NCBI GenBank assembly: GCA_902778565.1
Contig: CACYYH010000003.1
Coordinates: 1-64,000 of the forward strand
DNA from: an uncultured Eubacteriales bacterium
Lineage (GTDB): Bacteria > Bacillota > Clostridia > Peptostreptococcales > Anaerovoracaceae
Length of the DNA stretch: 64,000 bases
Reading direction: 5' to 3'
Of the stretch, positions 54,770-63,952 are shown in pieces (the first letter of the stretch is position 1; each line of letters begins with the position of its first letter). The notes beneath the pieces were generated by a model, which saw only the letters and a list, made by a program, of their open reading frames with translations, was not told the origin of the DNA and made no database searches. Both the position numbers and the translations under genes were made by a program.

Positions 54770-55945
54770 ATGAGCAAGGAACTGAAAGACAGCATCTTCA
54801 ATTCAGTTGAAAGCAATTTCGAAGAACTGAAAGCTATAAAGAAATATCTTTACGACAATCCGGAAGTGGGAGGCGAAGAGGAAAAGGCCAGCAGGATACT
54901 TTGCGATTTCCTGAAGAATAACGGCTTTGAAGTGACTGAAAACTTCCACGGAATCCCCTGGTGCTTCAGAGCGGCCTACGACAGCGGAAGGCCCGGAGTA
55001 TCCGTGGGAATGACCGCGGAGTATGACGCGCTGCCTGAGATCGGTCATGGCTGCGGCCATAATATCATCGCCACAGCGCCGACAGGAGCTGCCGTCGCTC
55101 TTAAATCGGCTATAGACGATCTGGGAGGAAAAGTGGTGCTTTACGGCACTCCGGCGGAGGAATGTTTCGTGAGAAAGTGCGATCTGGCCAGGGAAGGAGC
55201 CTTTAAAGAGGTAGACTTCTGCCTGAACGTTCATCCCTTCGGAAAGAACCTGAAGTCCGGCCTTACAACAGCCATAGACGCCTGGCAGGTGGAGTTCTAC
55301 GGCAAGTCATCCCACGCAGGAGTAGCGCCTGAAGAGGGCATAAACGCGCTGGACGCAGCTGTGCATTTTTATGAGATGATAGGCTTCGAAAAGCAGTATC
55401 TGAAGAACACGAATATATACGGCGTCTTCGTGGATGCGGGCGTGAAGTGTTCGGTGATCCCGGACCACGCATCGGTGAAGTATCTGGTGAGGGCTCCCAG
55501 GATGAGAGATATAAGAGCCATCAGAGATCTGTTTGAAAGGACTGCAGAAGCATGCTGTAAATTAGTGGGGACCACCTATAAGATCTGGAACAATGAGCCC
55601 GGAAACATGGATGTGGTTACCAACTATACGCTGGCGCATGTATTCGAAGAAATTTATGCAGAATTAAGCGGCAAGCCCATGGAGGACGGAGTGTTCGGAG
55701 GTTCTACCGACGTCGGAGATGTCAGTCATGAGGTTCCGGCCATCATGCCCTGCATAGGACTTGACTGCCCTGACGTCATGATCCATACTGCTGAATTCAG
55801 AGAAGCTACGATCTCGGAGGCAGGGGACAATGCCATGAAATGGGGCGCTGAAGCCTTGGCGTTGACAGCTCTGGAAGTCATGGAAGATCCTGATCTTCTT
55901 GCTGCCATCAAAGCTGAATTTGAAGAGGCAAAGAAAGATTTCTGA
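54770..55945 (+). CDS. M20D-family amidohydrolase (second paralogue)
   Basis: 391 residues. It shares the ligand motifs of the paralogue at 48300: GHGCGHN, TPAEE, SSHAG and HTAEFREAT. It follows the dehydratase gene by 18 bases, so the two are probably cotranscribed: release of an acylated or conjugated amino acid, then deamination. This is inference from context. Confidence 0.85.
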   Translation: MSKELKDSIFNSVESNFEELKAIKKYLYDNPEVGGEEEKASRILCDFLKNNGFEVTENFHGIPWCFRAAYDSGRPGVSVGMTAEYDALPEIGHGCGHNIIATAPTGAAVALKSAIDDLGGKVVLYGTPAEECFVRKCDLAREGAFKEVDFCLNVHPFGKNLKSGLTTAIDAWQVEFYGKSSHAGVAPEEGINALDAAVHFYEMIGFEKQYLKNTNIYGVFVDAGVKCSVIPDHASVKYLVRAPRMRDIRAIRDLFERTAEACCKLVGTTYKIWNNEPGNMDVVTNYTLAHVFEEIYAELSGKPMEDGVFGGSTDVGDVSHEVPAIMPCIGLDCPDVMIHTAEFREATISEAGDNAMKWGAEALALTALEVMEDPDLLAAIKAEFEEAKKDF

Positions 55946-56110
55946 GCAATATTATTCAGAAAATTGAGAAAAATACAAAAAACAGCAAAAAAATTCATTT
56001 TTATACCAAACAAATCAAAAAATTATTATTCCATTTTTACAAGAAAAGTTATATAATGCTAATATAATGTTAAAAGGGAAAGTGTTAGTGTTTTTAGGAG
56101 GAAGAGCTAT

Positions 56111-57184
56111 ATGAAAGCAAGAGATATTCTTAAGGATCTGGTGGCTATCAATACGATAGGCGATAAGTGCAACCATGAGATCATGGACTATATCGAAGCC
56201 TTTTATGACAAGCTCGGAGTAAGCGTAGAGAGAAGAGCCAATGAGAAGACCGGCAAGGAAGTTCTCATTGCAAGCTACGGTGAAGACCCTGCAATGGGCT
56301 TCATGGGTCATACTGATACGGTTGATATCACTGACGGCTGGGTAACAGATCCCTTTACTCTTACAGAAAAGGACGACGGCATGCTTTATGGCCTGGGCTC
56401 CTGCGACATGAAGGGCGGTATGGCCTGCTGGATGGCAGCCATAGCAAACACCGACCTCAAGTCACTGAAGCGCGGCTTCAAATGCTATCACACCTATGAT
56501 GAAGAGATCATGTTCGAAGGCATTTACGATCTTGTAAACGACAAGGAACAGTTCCCGCCGCATATGATCGTGGCAGAGCCTACTGATTTCAAACCGGCTA
56601 CCGGTTCCAAGGGACTTCTGGAGATAATTTTCACTTTCAGGGGAGTGACAACTCATTCCAGCACACCAATCGAGGGCAAGAGTTCCAACAAGAACGCAGT
56701 AAGATTCCTCAACAAGATGATGGATTTCGAACTTGAACTCAGAGATCACCCCACCGAATTTTTCGGGATCCCATATCCCACTATGAACATCGGCATCATC
56801 AAAGGCGGAACTTCCATAAACAAAGTTCCCGCCGAAACGATCATATATCTGGATTTCAGAATCTGCGATTCAGAGAGAGAATATCCCATCATCAGGAAAT
56901 TCATCGACGATGCGCTTGAAGGCGTGGATGCATCCTATGAGATCATAAACGACATCCCTTCTTTCGTGAACAAGAGCGATCTTGTGAAGGTGTACGAAGA
57001 AAAGACCGGAACGCCCGGAGCTCCTTTCTTTGGGATCACCGAGGGATCATTCTTCCCGGGAGACAAGATCATCCTGGGACCCGGTCCTGTGACCGCCCAT
57101 GAAAAAAACGAGCACGTATCCATCAAACAGCTTGAGGATACCCAGAAACTCTACGAAGAGATGCTGGAACTGCTCTGCAAATAA
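56111..57184 (+). CDS. M20 ArgE/DapE-type deacylase
   Basis: 357 residues. The two-zinc site shows GHTDTVD (His and Asp), GSCDMKGG (bridging Asp) and YDEEIM (Glu pair), with AEPTDF and the late AHEKNEHV. The dimerisation domain lies at about residues 170-280. It resembles acetylornithine deacetylase and succinyl-diaminopimelate desuccinylase but could take other N-acyl amino acids. Two TATAAT boxes lie in the 165-bp gap upstream. Confidence 0.85.
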   Translation: MKARDILKDLVAINTIGDKCNHEIMDYIEAFYDKLGVSVERRANEKTGKEVLIASYGEDPAMGFMGHTDTVDITDGWVTDPFTLTEKDDGMLYGLGSCDMKGGMACWMAAIANTDLKSLKRGFKCYHTYDEEIMFEGIYDLVNDKEQFPPHMIVAEPTDFKPATGSKGLLEIIFTFRGVTTHSSTPIEGKSSNKNAVRFLNKMMDFELELRDHPTEFFGIPYPTMNIGIIKGGTSINKVPAETIIYLDFRICDSEREYPIIRKFIDDALEGVDASYEIINDIPSFVNKSDLVKVYEEKTGTPGAPFFGITEGSFFPGDKIILGPGPVTAHEKNEHVSIKQLEDTQKLYEEMLELLCK

Positions 57185-57198
57185 TTTAAACCTGAACC

Positions 57199-57226
57199 TT
57201 GACAACTTAATATTGAAAGTTAATAA
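57199..57226 (+). promoter_or_regulatory. Promoter of the YfcC-type transporter
   Basis: TTGACA (57199-57204) and TAATAA (57221-57226) are 16 bp apart. An AATAAAGT/ACTTTATT inverted repeat follows in the leader. Confidence 0.5.
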
Positions 57227-57315
57227 ATACAGCTAATAAAGTTTTATAGGACTTTATTATATATTTATGATTCGTTATTTTATTCGGAATTTTCACAACT
57301 AAAGGAGGGAAAATT

Positions 57316-58731
57316 ATGAGTAAAGGACCTAAAGTGGGAGAGAAGAAGAAATTCAATCTGCCACACGTATTTATTATTCTTTTCGCAATTATGATCATTT
57401 GCGCTATCGCAACCTACATCATTCCTGCTGGTTCATATGACTATGTAGAGAATGATATGGGAAGAAACGTAGCAGTTCCCGGCTCATGGCATCCTGTAGA
57501 TGACGCTAAGCCTGTAGGACCCTTCAGACTGTTCGAACTTGTTTACGAAGGTATGGTTAATGCCGCTGATATCTCATTCCTGGTATTCATCACATACTGC
57601 TCCGTAACATTCATCATCAAGTCCGGCGCATTTGAAGGCGCTGTTGGAGCACTCCTTAAGATCTTCAAGGGCAACAGCTCCCTTGTTACCATTCCTATCT
57701 TCCTTATCGCTATAGGTATGGGATCCTCCACAGTAGGTATGTTCGAAGAGTGGTTACCGTTCATTCCTGTATTCGCAGCCATCTACACCGGAATGGGATA
57801 TGATGCTCTTACCGGTCTGATGGTAATCGCATTTGGTGCAGGTATGGGTTACTCCGGCGCTATCATGAACCCCTTCACCGTTGGTGTTGCTCAGGGTATC
57901 GCAGAAGTTCCTTATATGTCCGGCATGGGATATCGTCTCGCTTGCCACGCTGTAATGGTTATCATTGCAACCATCTTCATCATCGCTTATGCTTCCAAGG
58001 TTAAGAAGGATCCTGAAAACTCCTATGTATATGGAATCGAAGGCCTTGTAAGAAAAGAAGGCGAAGAGATCGATCACCACGCTGAATTCAAACTTTCACA
58101 CAAGCTCATCCTTCTCGACCTGTTAGCTGCTATCGTAGTAGTAGTTGTAGGCGTTATGAAGTGGGGCTGGTACTTCTCACAGATCTGCGCTGTATTCCTT
58201 ATCATGGCAATCATCGCAGCTATCATTATGAGATGGAACCTTCAGAAGGTTGGAGATCTCCTTGTATCCGGATTCATGGAAGCTACAACAGCTGCTATGA
58301 TGATCGGTATCGCTCGTGGTGTTAAGTTAGTTCTTACCGAGGGCGGAATCATCGATACCGTTGTAAACGGAATGGCTACACCTCTTAGCCACATGCCTCT
58401 TGCTGTATCAGCTATCTGCATGCTCATCGTACAGACAATACTCAACTTCTTCATTCCTTCCGGATCCGGCCAGGCAGCAGTATCCATGCCTATCATGGCA
58501 CCTCTTGCCGACGTACTCGGAATGAACAGAGACATTGCAGTACTTGCTTATCAGTTCGGTGATGGTTTATCAAACATCATCTGGCCTACCGCTTTCGCAG
58601 CTGTAGTATCCGGACTTGCAAGAGTACCTCTTGAGAAATACTGGAAGCTTGCATTCAAGCTCTTCGGACTTCTCGTTGTAGCACAGGCTATACTCATCGC
58701 TATCGCAGTTGCTATCAACTTCGGTGGCTAA
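57316..58731 (+). CDS. YfcC/DcuC-family transporter
   Basis: 471 residues with about eleven to twelve membrane helices. The PAGSYDYVENDMGR segment after the first helix, MGSSTVGMFEEWLPF and GAGMGYSGAIMNPFTVGVAQGIAE in spaced motifs, and the late FIPSGSGQAAVSMPIMAPL are signatures of the YfcC branch (ion transporter superfamily, related to DcuC and arginine/ornithine antiporters). Its place after three M20 hydrolases suggests uptake of peptides, acyl amino acids or dicarboxylates. AAAGGAGG precedes the ATG. Confidence 0.88.
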   Translation: MSKGPKVGEKKKFNLPHVFIILFAIMIICAIATYIIPAGSYDYVENDMGRNVAVPGSWHPVDDAKPVGPFRLFELVYEGMVNAADISFLVFITYCSVTFIIKSGAFEGAVGALLKIFKGNSSLVTIPIFLIAIGMGSSTVGMFEEWLPFIPVFAAIYTGMGYDALTGLMVIAFGAGMGYSGAIMNPFTVGVAQGIAEVPYMSGMGYRLACHAVMVIIATIFIIAYASKVKKDPENSYVYGIEGLVRKEGEEIDHHAEFKLSHKLILLDLLAAIVVVVVGVMKWGWYFSQICAVFLIMAIIAAIIMRWNLQKVGDLLVSGFMEATTAAMMIGIARGVKLVLTEGGIIDTVVNGMATPLSHMPLAVSAICMLIVQTILNFFIPSGSGQAAVSMPIMAPLADVLGMNRDIAVLAYQFGDGLSNIIWPTAFAAVVSGLARVPLEKYWKLAFKLFGLLVVAQAILIAIAVAINFGG

Positions 58732-58788
58732 AACATCAAATCAGTTTTAGGTTAATAACAGTAATTTTCAGAACGAATCATAACAACG

Positions 58789-58823
58789 AAAGACCCCCGG
58801 CACCAGGTCGGGGGTCTTTTATT
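58789..58823. terminator. Bidirectional terminator after the YfcC gene
   Basis: AAAGACCCCCG and CGGGGGTCTTT pair around a GC-rich loop, with T-rich sequence in both directions. Confidence 0.9.
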
Positions 58824-58846
58824 GTGTTTTTTCAAGTAAGGGTCAA

Positions 58847-60379
58847 TTACTTACTTTTCTTTTTAATTGCTGTAGCAATGCCGGTTACAACGGCGATAGC
58901 CGCGATCCCGCCTACAGCATAAGGTACAGGACTTTTGTGTTCTGTTTCATCAGACTCCTCGATTTCAGCGTCTTCCGCTGCCACATCTTCTGCGGGCTGG
59001 TCCGCAGCATCTTCGGTATCGGTATAAGCCCCTTCGTTTGCAGCGGTTTCCGTTCCGTCAACGTAGAGCTTATGGCCATTCAGGTAAATATTGGAGTTGG
59101 AAGCGTCTTCATTTGTGAGACTGTCCACATAAGTGTCTCCTGTAAGCACGATCACGGAATCAGCCGATACAGTAAGATCGACCTGCTGTGCCTGATCCTC
59201 GGTATCGATGGCTCCGAAGAACTTGCTTCCGTTTTCAAGAGTTAGGTCCAGAGTGGATATGCTGTCAACGATGATGTTTCCTTCTATCCTCTGATCGGAA
59301 AGAGTCGCTGTCACATGTCCTCCGTTGGAACCTTCTGAGCCCCAGGCGCCTGTCTGGATCCTGAGGAAATCACCGGAATCATTTACGATGGTGTTGTTTT
59401 CCATATAGATCTCAGCGGTGGTGTTGGTGACGAAGATGGTGTCGCCGTTCAGAACGTTGATCTCGGAATCTTTTGCGGTGAAGCTTGCGGTACCTTCGTC
59501 CGCGTCGCCGGACATGGACTGATAAAGGAAGATGGCCTTATAAGTCTCAGACTTTCCGTTATGGGTATTGTTATCGGCATACATGGTTACTCCGTTAAGA
59601 GAGACGCTGTTCTTGCCCTCCACTACGACTCCCTCGGATGCTGTTGAAGTCATCTCAGCGTTATTCACTGTAATGTCTGCCGTAGAATAAACTACAGGGG
59701 AGCCTACGCCGTTGGATTCGTAGGTGCCGCCGTTAACAGTGATGGTACCGCCGCCTCTGTCGGACCTGATGGGCGCGGAGGAATTTCCGGAAGTCTTAAC
59801 GGTGAGATTATCAGCCGTCAGGGTGCCTCCTCCGGTGACCATGATACCGCCGGAAGTGTTGTTCGATGTGGTGATGCTGGAATCAGCAATGTTGATGACG
59901 CCGTCACCGATGGCAAATACCGCATTGGCATGCACGCCGTCGGTAGTGATCTCGGAGTCTGAGATGTTAAGCGTTCCGCCGTTTGCCAGAACCGCCGCGT
60001 TTGTTCCGTAAAAGTCGGATTCATCTCCGTCGGAATCTCCGGTCTTTGTAATGGTTGCGCCGCTGATGGTGGAGGTTCCTCCGGTAACGAGCAGTGCCTG
60101 CTCATTGGACCCGGATGAAGAGTAGGTCTGACCGCTTTCATCGGTATCAGTGGTGAACTCCGTCACTCCGGTGTAGCTTATATCCGCTGCAGACGTTCCT
60201 CCGGGACCGCCGCCGGAGCCACCTCCAAATCCTCCGGGAGGCTCTCCGCCCGGGCCGCCGCCTCCTTCAGGGGGAGCAGGGGGCTCTGAACCCTATGCAT
60301 AGGCAAAGCCCACTCCTGACATCACAGCTATGACAAGTATCAGCAAAGATATCAATATTTTTTTAAAGTGTTTATTCAT
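58847..60379 (-). pseudogene. Beta-helix surface protein gene with amber stop after the signal peptide
   Basis: From ATG 60379 the frame encodes MNKHFKKILISLL then a hydrophobic core and GFAYA, a complete signal peptide of 28 residues. Codon 29 is TAG (60293-60295). The same frame then continues without a stop for about 480 codons to 58847: a Gly/Pro-rich segment, a long Ser/Thr/Asp-rich region of short turns (TLNISDSEI, SVSLNGV types) typical of right-handed beta-helix adhesins, an acidic stretch, and a C-terminal membrane helix with a KKKSK tail. A cytoplasmic product from an internal GTG (60166) would make little sense. Pseudogene, sequencing error or rare readthrough are possible. Confidence 0.75.
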
Positions 60380-60485
60380 ATTGTTTACCTCTTTTGCTTT
60401 TAAACGAAATCTCTTTTATGAGAAGAGCATAACAGAGAATCCTAAAATTAACTTAAAGAACCCGGATCTCATATATAAAAATACA

Positions 60486-60509
60486 AGAAAAACCCCGGAA
60501 ATCCGGGGT
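60486..60509 (-). terminator. Terminator of the lipoprotein gene
   Basis: On the minus strand ACCCCGG and CCGGGGT pair around four bases, followed by TTTTTC. Confidence 0.85.
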
Positions 60510-60528
60510 GCATTTTAAAATTTAACTT

Positions 60529-61167
60529 TTATCCAAAGAGCTTTCCTATACCCTCATAGAATTTGCTGATCCCGCCGGAAAGGGCAAACATGAAGTCGTC
60601 TGACTTGTTAAGGTCCTTGACCATCCATTTGCCGCCTTTCCTGACCAGCTTCAGAGGAACGGTGACATCTTTGTCTTTTTTAACGTTCTTAAGGGCCTCG
60701 GCGAAATTTTCCGTAAGGGTTCCTAAGATCTCCTGTTCAATTGCTTCCGGATCCTTACTGAAGATCCCAGGATTCATAATGTTTGGAAGGATGCCGTCGG
60801 TCAGGTCTTTAAAGATGCCTTCGAAATCATAGGTCTTGAAGAGCACGTCCACGGTGGCATTGTTTCCGTTTATCTGCTCATTATCAAGGGTATAATCAAA
60901 ATCCAGCATCTTTTCCATCGCCTTTTCTGCGAGAGCCAGCAGCGTAGGGTCGTCTATCTCCTCCGCCAGGGAGAAATCTTTTACGTCTCCTTCATAAACC
61001 TGCTCGAGAGCCTCCAGATCCTGAGCCTTAAGGGCCTTGAGGAAGGCGTCTGCGGTCAGGGTAGGCGTCAGATCATCGCTTTCGATAGCGGGCTGTTTTT
61101 CTTTACCGCAGGAGACCATGGCAAACACAAGCGATAAGATCAGCAATATGCAAAACATTCTTTTCAT
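60529..61167 (-). CDS. Predicted lipoprotein
   Basis: 212 residues. A basic start, hydrophobic core and lipobox-like AMVSC (Cys20) suggest lipid attachment. The mature part is mixed alpha/beta with DAFLKALKAQDLEALEQVYEG near the start and VPLKLVRKGGKWMVKDL near the end, a pattern seen in DUF4878/NTF2-like lipoproteins of Firmicutes. Function unknown. AGGGAGG lies upstream of the ATG. Confidence 0.7.
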   Translation of the reverse strand: MKRMFCILLILSLVFAMVSCGKEKQPAIESDDLTPTLTADAFLKALKAQDLEALEQVYEGDVKDFSLAEEIDDPTLLALAEKAMEKMLDFDYTLDNEQINGNNATVDVLFKTYDFEGIFKDLTDGILPNIMNPGIFSKDPEAIEQEILGTLTENFAEALKNVKKDKDVTVPLKLVRKGGKWMVKDLNKSDDFMFALSGGISKFYEGIGKLFG

Positions 61168-61290
61168 GTTTGTGACACCTCCCTTAACAAGTATTTTCTG
61201 CGTTTATTATACACTAAAAAAGAGTGATATGAAAATATTTTTAGGAACATGAGGCATGTTGGGGAAGTTATCGGAGATATCGCAGAACAA

Positions 61291-61319
61291 AAGAGGGCCC
61301 TTACTTTTCGGGGCCCTCT
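61291..61319 (-). terminator. Terminator of the LysR operon
   Basis: AGAGGGCCC and GGGCCCTCT pair around the LysR stop codon, followed on the minus strand by TTTTG. Confidence 0.85.
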
Positions 61320-62185
61320 GTTGCATCTTCCAGATATTTAACTATATATTCTTTTAAGGACAGGACTAAACTGTCATTTCCTCTGTGAGCTTTAAGATCA
61401 GTGCTGATCACGATATCGCGCTTACATAGCGGATTGGTTATGGGCAGAAGTCTGATCTTCTTTCCTTCAGTGTCGCCCCATGAATACTGCGGCCAGAAGC
61501 CTATGCCGAACTGCATTTCTATCATATCCCTTACAGTCTGCGGAGAGTCGCTCTCAAATACGATATTCGGAGTGAAGCCTGCGGATGCGCAGAAGGAATC
61601 ACAGATGGCGCGCAGCTGTTTGGAACCGGCCAGACTTATGAACTCACAGTCTTTAACGCTGGCGAGTTCTACGGTGTCGATGCCGCTGAATTCTTCGTTG
61701 TCAGGCACCGCCAGAAAGATCTTTTCGTTGAATACGTAGGGATCCTCCTTTGCCTTTGGCTTGTATTCGGGCACGGTATAAATGGAGATATCGGCGGTTG
61801 TGGCTTCGGTGTTCTGAACGATCCTGATCCTGACGTCCTCATGCTGTTTCTTGAAATCCATGATGGCGCGGATAACAGCGTCAGAAGCAGCAAGCACGTT
61901 GACTATGACCGTGCTGCGGTTCTTCAAAGCCATTTCTTCCAGTTTACCGGGGATCTCATCCAGAACGTCCATGAAAGGAGCGATCTCTCCCTTAAGGAAT
62001 TCGCCGTACTCGGTGAGGACGATGTTTCTTCCACGGGTCTTTATCAGTTTGACGCCCAGCTCGCTTTCAAGTCTTTTGATGGACTGGGTCAGAGCAGGCT
62101 GCGCCACGTGGAGTTCCTGCGCGGTATTGGTAACGTGGAGGTTTTTAGCCACAGCGTAAAAGTATTTGAGCTGAAGTAATTCCAT
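61301..62185 (-). CDS. LysR-family transcriptional regulator
   Basis: 294 residues. The N-terminal winged HTH (LKYFYAVAKNLHVTNTAQEL, then QPALTQSIKRLESELG) is classic LysR, followed by a two-part periplasmic-binding-like effector domain (about 90-290). It is the last gene of a three-gene minus-strand group with a PQ-loop protein and an SGNH protein. Its target may be these genes; effector unknown. Confidence 0.93.
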   Translation of the reverse strand: MELLQLKYFYAVAKNLHVTNTAQELHVAQPALTQSIKRLESELGVKLIKTRGRNIVLTEYGEFLKGEIAPFMDVLDEIPGKLEEMALKNRSTVIVNVLAASDAVIRAIMDFKKQHEDVRIRIVQNTEATTADISIYTVPEYKPKAKEDPYVFNEKIFLAVPDNEEFSGIDTVELASVKDCEFISLAGSKQLRAICDSFCASAGFTPNIVFESDSPQTVRDMIEMQFGIGFWPQYSWGDTEGKKIRLLPITNPLCKRDIVISTDLKAHRGNDSLVLSLKEYIVKYLEDATEGPEK

Positions 62186-62197
62186 TTTGTTTCGTTA

Positions 62198-62515
62198 TCA
62201 GGCGAGGCTCTGCTTGATATGGCCGGCGACTGTGGAAGCGTTTCCCTCGCGGATCTTGTCAAGGTGTAAGTTTCTGAAGTAGACCACGATATTGATGCTT
62301 ACAGCAAGAAGATTGATGAAGTAAGCGATCAGGACGTAGTTGATGTTTCCGCTCATGATCTTGGCGGAGATACCGGCTATGTATCCGAAGGTGATCATGA
62401 GGATGAAGGGAAGGCTCATGCCGTGGGCAGAACCTGCCTTTATATTTTTAATAACTGCCATCGGCCATGAGAGACCGAAGCAGATGAGCATAGCTGTTTC
62501 GAGTAATTGAGACAT
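62198..62515 (-). CDS. PQ-loop/SemiSWEET-like membrane protein
   Basis: 105 residues with three membrane helices, the size of one SemiSWEET half. WPMAVIKNIKAGSAHGMSLP (about residues 17-36) is the PQ-loop-like motif. SemiSWEETs carry sugars as dimers; related bacterial PQ-loop proteins have unknown substrates. The ribosome site GGGAGG lies 15 bases from the ATG, unusually far. Confidence 0.7.
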   Translation of the reverse strand: MSQLLETAMLICFGLSWPMAVIKNIKAGSAHGMSLPFILMITFGYIAGISAKIMSGNINYVLIAYFINLLAVSINIVVYFRNLHLDKIREGNASTVAGHIKQSLA

Positions 62516-62542
62516 TTAAGTGTGTTTTTTCCTCCCTTTCTG

Positions 62543-63088
62543 TTATATGCCTGCGTATGCAAAGGCGTCTGCGAAGCCTATCTTCTTTCTGAAGAAATAG
62601 GGTTTCATGCTTCTGAAATATCTGATACTGAGACAATCTCCGCTTTGTGAGAGCGGTGCGAAGTCAGTGTGGCGGGACGCGCTCACGGATCTTATCGTAC
62701 GGTTTATCTCTGCCGCTCTTTCGGAAGTCTCGGGGATTTCAAGAAGGATGACCCTCATGGCAGGGTTCTGTGATCTGATGGAAGCTACGAAAGCATCCAG
62801 GTCCTGCCTGAAGCTTTCACAGGATACCGTAAGATCTGACTCTTCGTTTTCACCTATATTAACTATCAGAATGGAAGGCTCTAATGAAGCGATGCTCTGC
62901 TCATAGAAGTCTTTCGCATTGGAAGCCTTAAGGCCTCTTGCGCTTCTGTTATATATTTTAAGGCTTAATTCATAGTCGGTCAACATTTCGTTGAATCTTA
63001 ATGAGGACATGGTGGAAGTTCCCATAAGGACTATGCTGTGTTTCTTGGCAAGGCTGTTCAGTGCCTTGTATTCTGATAAAATGTTCAT
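62543..63088 (-). CDS. SGNH/GDSL-like hydrolase family protein
   Basis: 181 residues. VLMGTSTMSSLR (about residues 20-31) fits SGNH block I with its serine, and IVNIGENEES (about 95-104) fits the Gly/Asn blocks. The final Asp-His block is not clear, so catalysis is uncertain. Similar proteins may act on acyl or acetyl groups of envelope polymers. It is cotranscribed with the PQ-loop gene. GGAAA precedes the ATG. Confidence 0.6.
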   Translation of the reverse strand: MNILSEYKALNSLAKKHSIVLMGTSTMSSLRFNEMLTDYELSLKIYNRSARGLKASNAKDFYEQSIASLEPSILIVNIGENEESDLTVSCESFRQDLDAFVASIRSQNPAMRVILLEIPETSERAAEINRTIRSVSASRHTDFAPLSQSGDCLSIRYFRSMKPYFFRKKIGFADAFAYAGI

Positions 63089-63217
63089 CTCTGTTTCCTT
63101 TCTGATGTTTTAGATCAATTGCAATTCTAATACCGACTGCAAAATAAGTCCAATATCATTTGAATCAGCAAATGATAACGCTGACCTTATGGAAAGAAAA
63201 TATTTCGGATTTGTCTA

Positions 63218-63285
63218 TTGACATAAAAAACAGGGAGGAATATAATACAGTTGAGCAGAGATTCAACTGTTCAATCGTTCAATCA
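63218..63285 (+). promoter_or_regulatory. Promoter and operator of the ArsR-type gene
   Basis: TTGACA (63218-63223) and TATAAT (63241-63246) are 17 bp apart. CAGTTGA / TCAACTG (63248-63254, 63263-63269) form a palindrome at the start site, and TTCAA recurs three times at 8-bp steps (63262, 63270, 63278). This is a likely ArsR/SmtB-family operator. Confidence 0.75.
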
Positions 63286-63303
63286 AGAGAAACGGAGATA
63301 AAA

Positions 63304-63669
63304 ATGACTAGGATGATCAACGATATGGAAGTCTGTGAATGCAGCACCATACACGAGGACGTGGTAAAAGCTGTCAGGAATAAAATGCCTGATGAAGAGG
63401 TGACAATGGACCTGGCGGACACTTTTAAGGTTTTCAGCGACTATACCAGGGTGAAGATACTTTGCGCGCTGCTGAACCACGAGATGTGCGTCTGTGATAT
63501 CTCAGCGCTGCTGGGAATGACCAAGTCCGCGGTGTCTCATCAGCTCAGGACTCTCAAGCAGTCCAACCTGGTGAAGAACAGGAGAGAGGGCAAGGTGGTA
63601 TACTATTCCATCGCAGACGAGCACGTGGAGACCATCATCAGTAACGGCATGGAGCACGTGCTGGAATAA
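63304..63669 (+). CDS. ArsR/SmtB-family metal-responsive repressor
   Basis: 121 residues. The winged HTH has FKVFSDYTRVKILCALL and GMTKSAVSHQLRTLKQSNLV. The metal box MCVCD (about residues 61-65) and N-terminal VCEC (10-13) match the CadC/ArsR cysteine sites, suggesting Cd, Pb, Zn or As sensing. The ATG at 63304 follows CGGAGA; the longer frame from 63160 runs through the promoter and is rejected. It precedes an HMA protein gene that probably belongs to a metal-efflux operon continuing past the window. Confidence 0.88.
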   Translation: MTRMINDMEVCECSTIHEDVVKAVRNKMPDEEVTMDLADTFKVFSDYTRVKILCALLNHEMCVCDISALLGMTKSAVSHQLRTLKQSNLVKNRREGKVVYYSIADEHVETIISNGMEHVLE

Positions 63670-63733
63670 AGGTTAATGAGCCGGGGATCCGGCATTAGAT
63701 AGAGGCGGCCGAAAGGCAGAATGGAGTAAAAAT

Positions 63734-63952
63734 ATGAAGAAGTCATACAAGATCGACGTTGATTGCGCAAACTGCGCTAACCTCATGGAAGAGACCGCTA
63801 AGAAGACTGAAGGTGTCAAGGACGCAACCGTAAGCTTCATGACTCTTAAGATGAAGGTGGAGTTTGAAGAAGGCGCTGATCCTCAGGAAGTTATGCCCAG
63901 AGTACGCGAGAACTGCAAAAAAGTAGAAGAAGACTGCGAGATCTTTTTCTAA
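63734..63952 (+). CDS. HMA-domain protein
   Basis: 72 residues, a single HMA fold with VDCANCANLMEET as its CxxC metal loop. It resembles the N-terminal domain or detached chaperone of Cd/Zn/Cu P-type ATPases, which commonly follows an ArsR gene. The last 48 bases of the window show no clear start of the next gene. Confidence 0.85.
   Translation: MKKSYKIDVDCANCANLMEETAKKTEGVKDATVSFMTLKMKVEFEEGADPQEVMPRVRENCKKVEEDCEIFF

Noticed and set aside
60293..60295. TAG read as pyrrolysine
   Set aside because: TAG ends other genes in the window, no pyl genes are seen, and the position is a signal-peptide junction rather than a methyltransferase active site.
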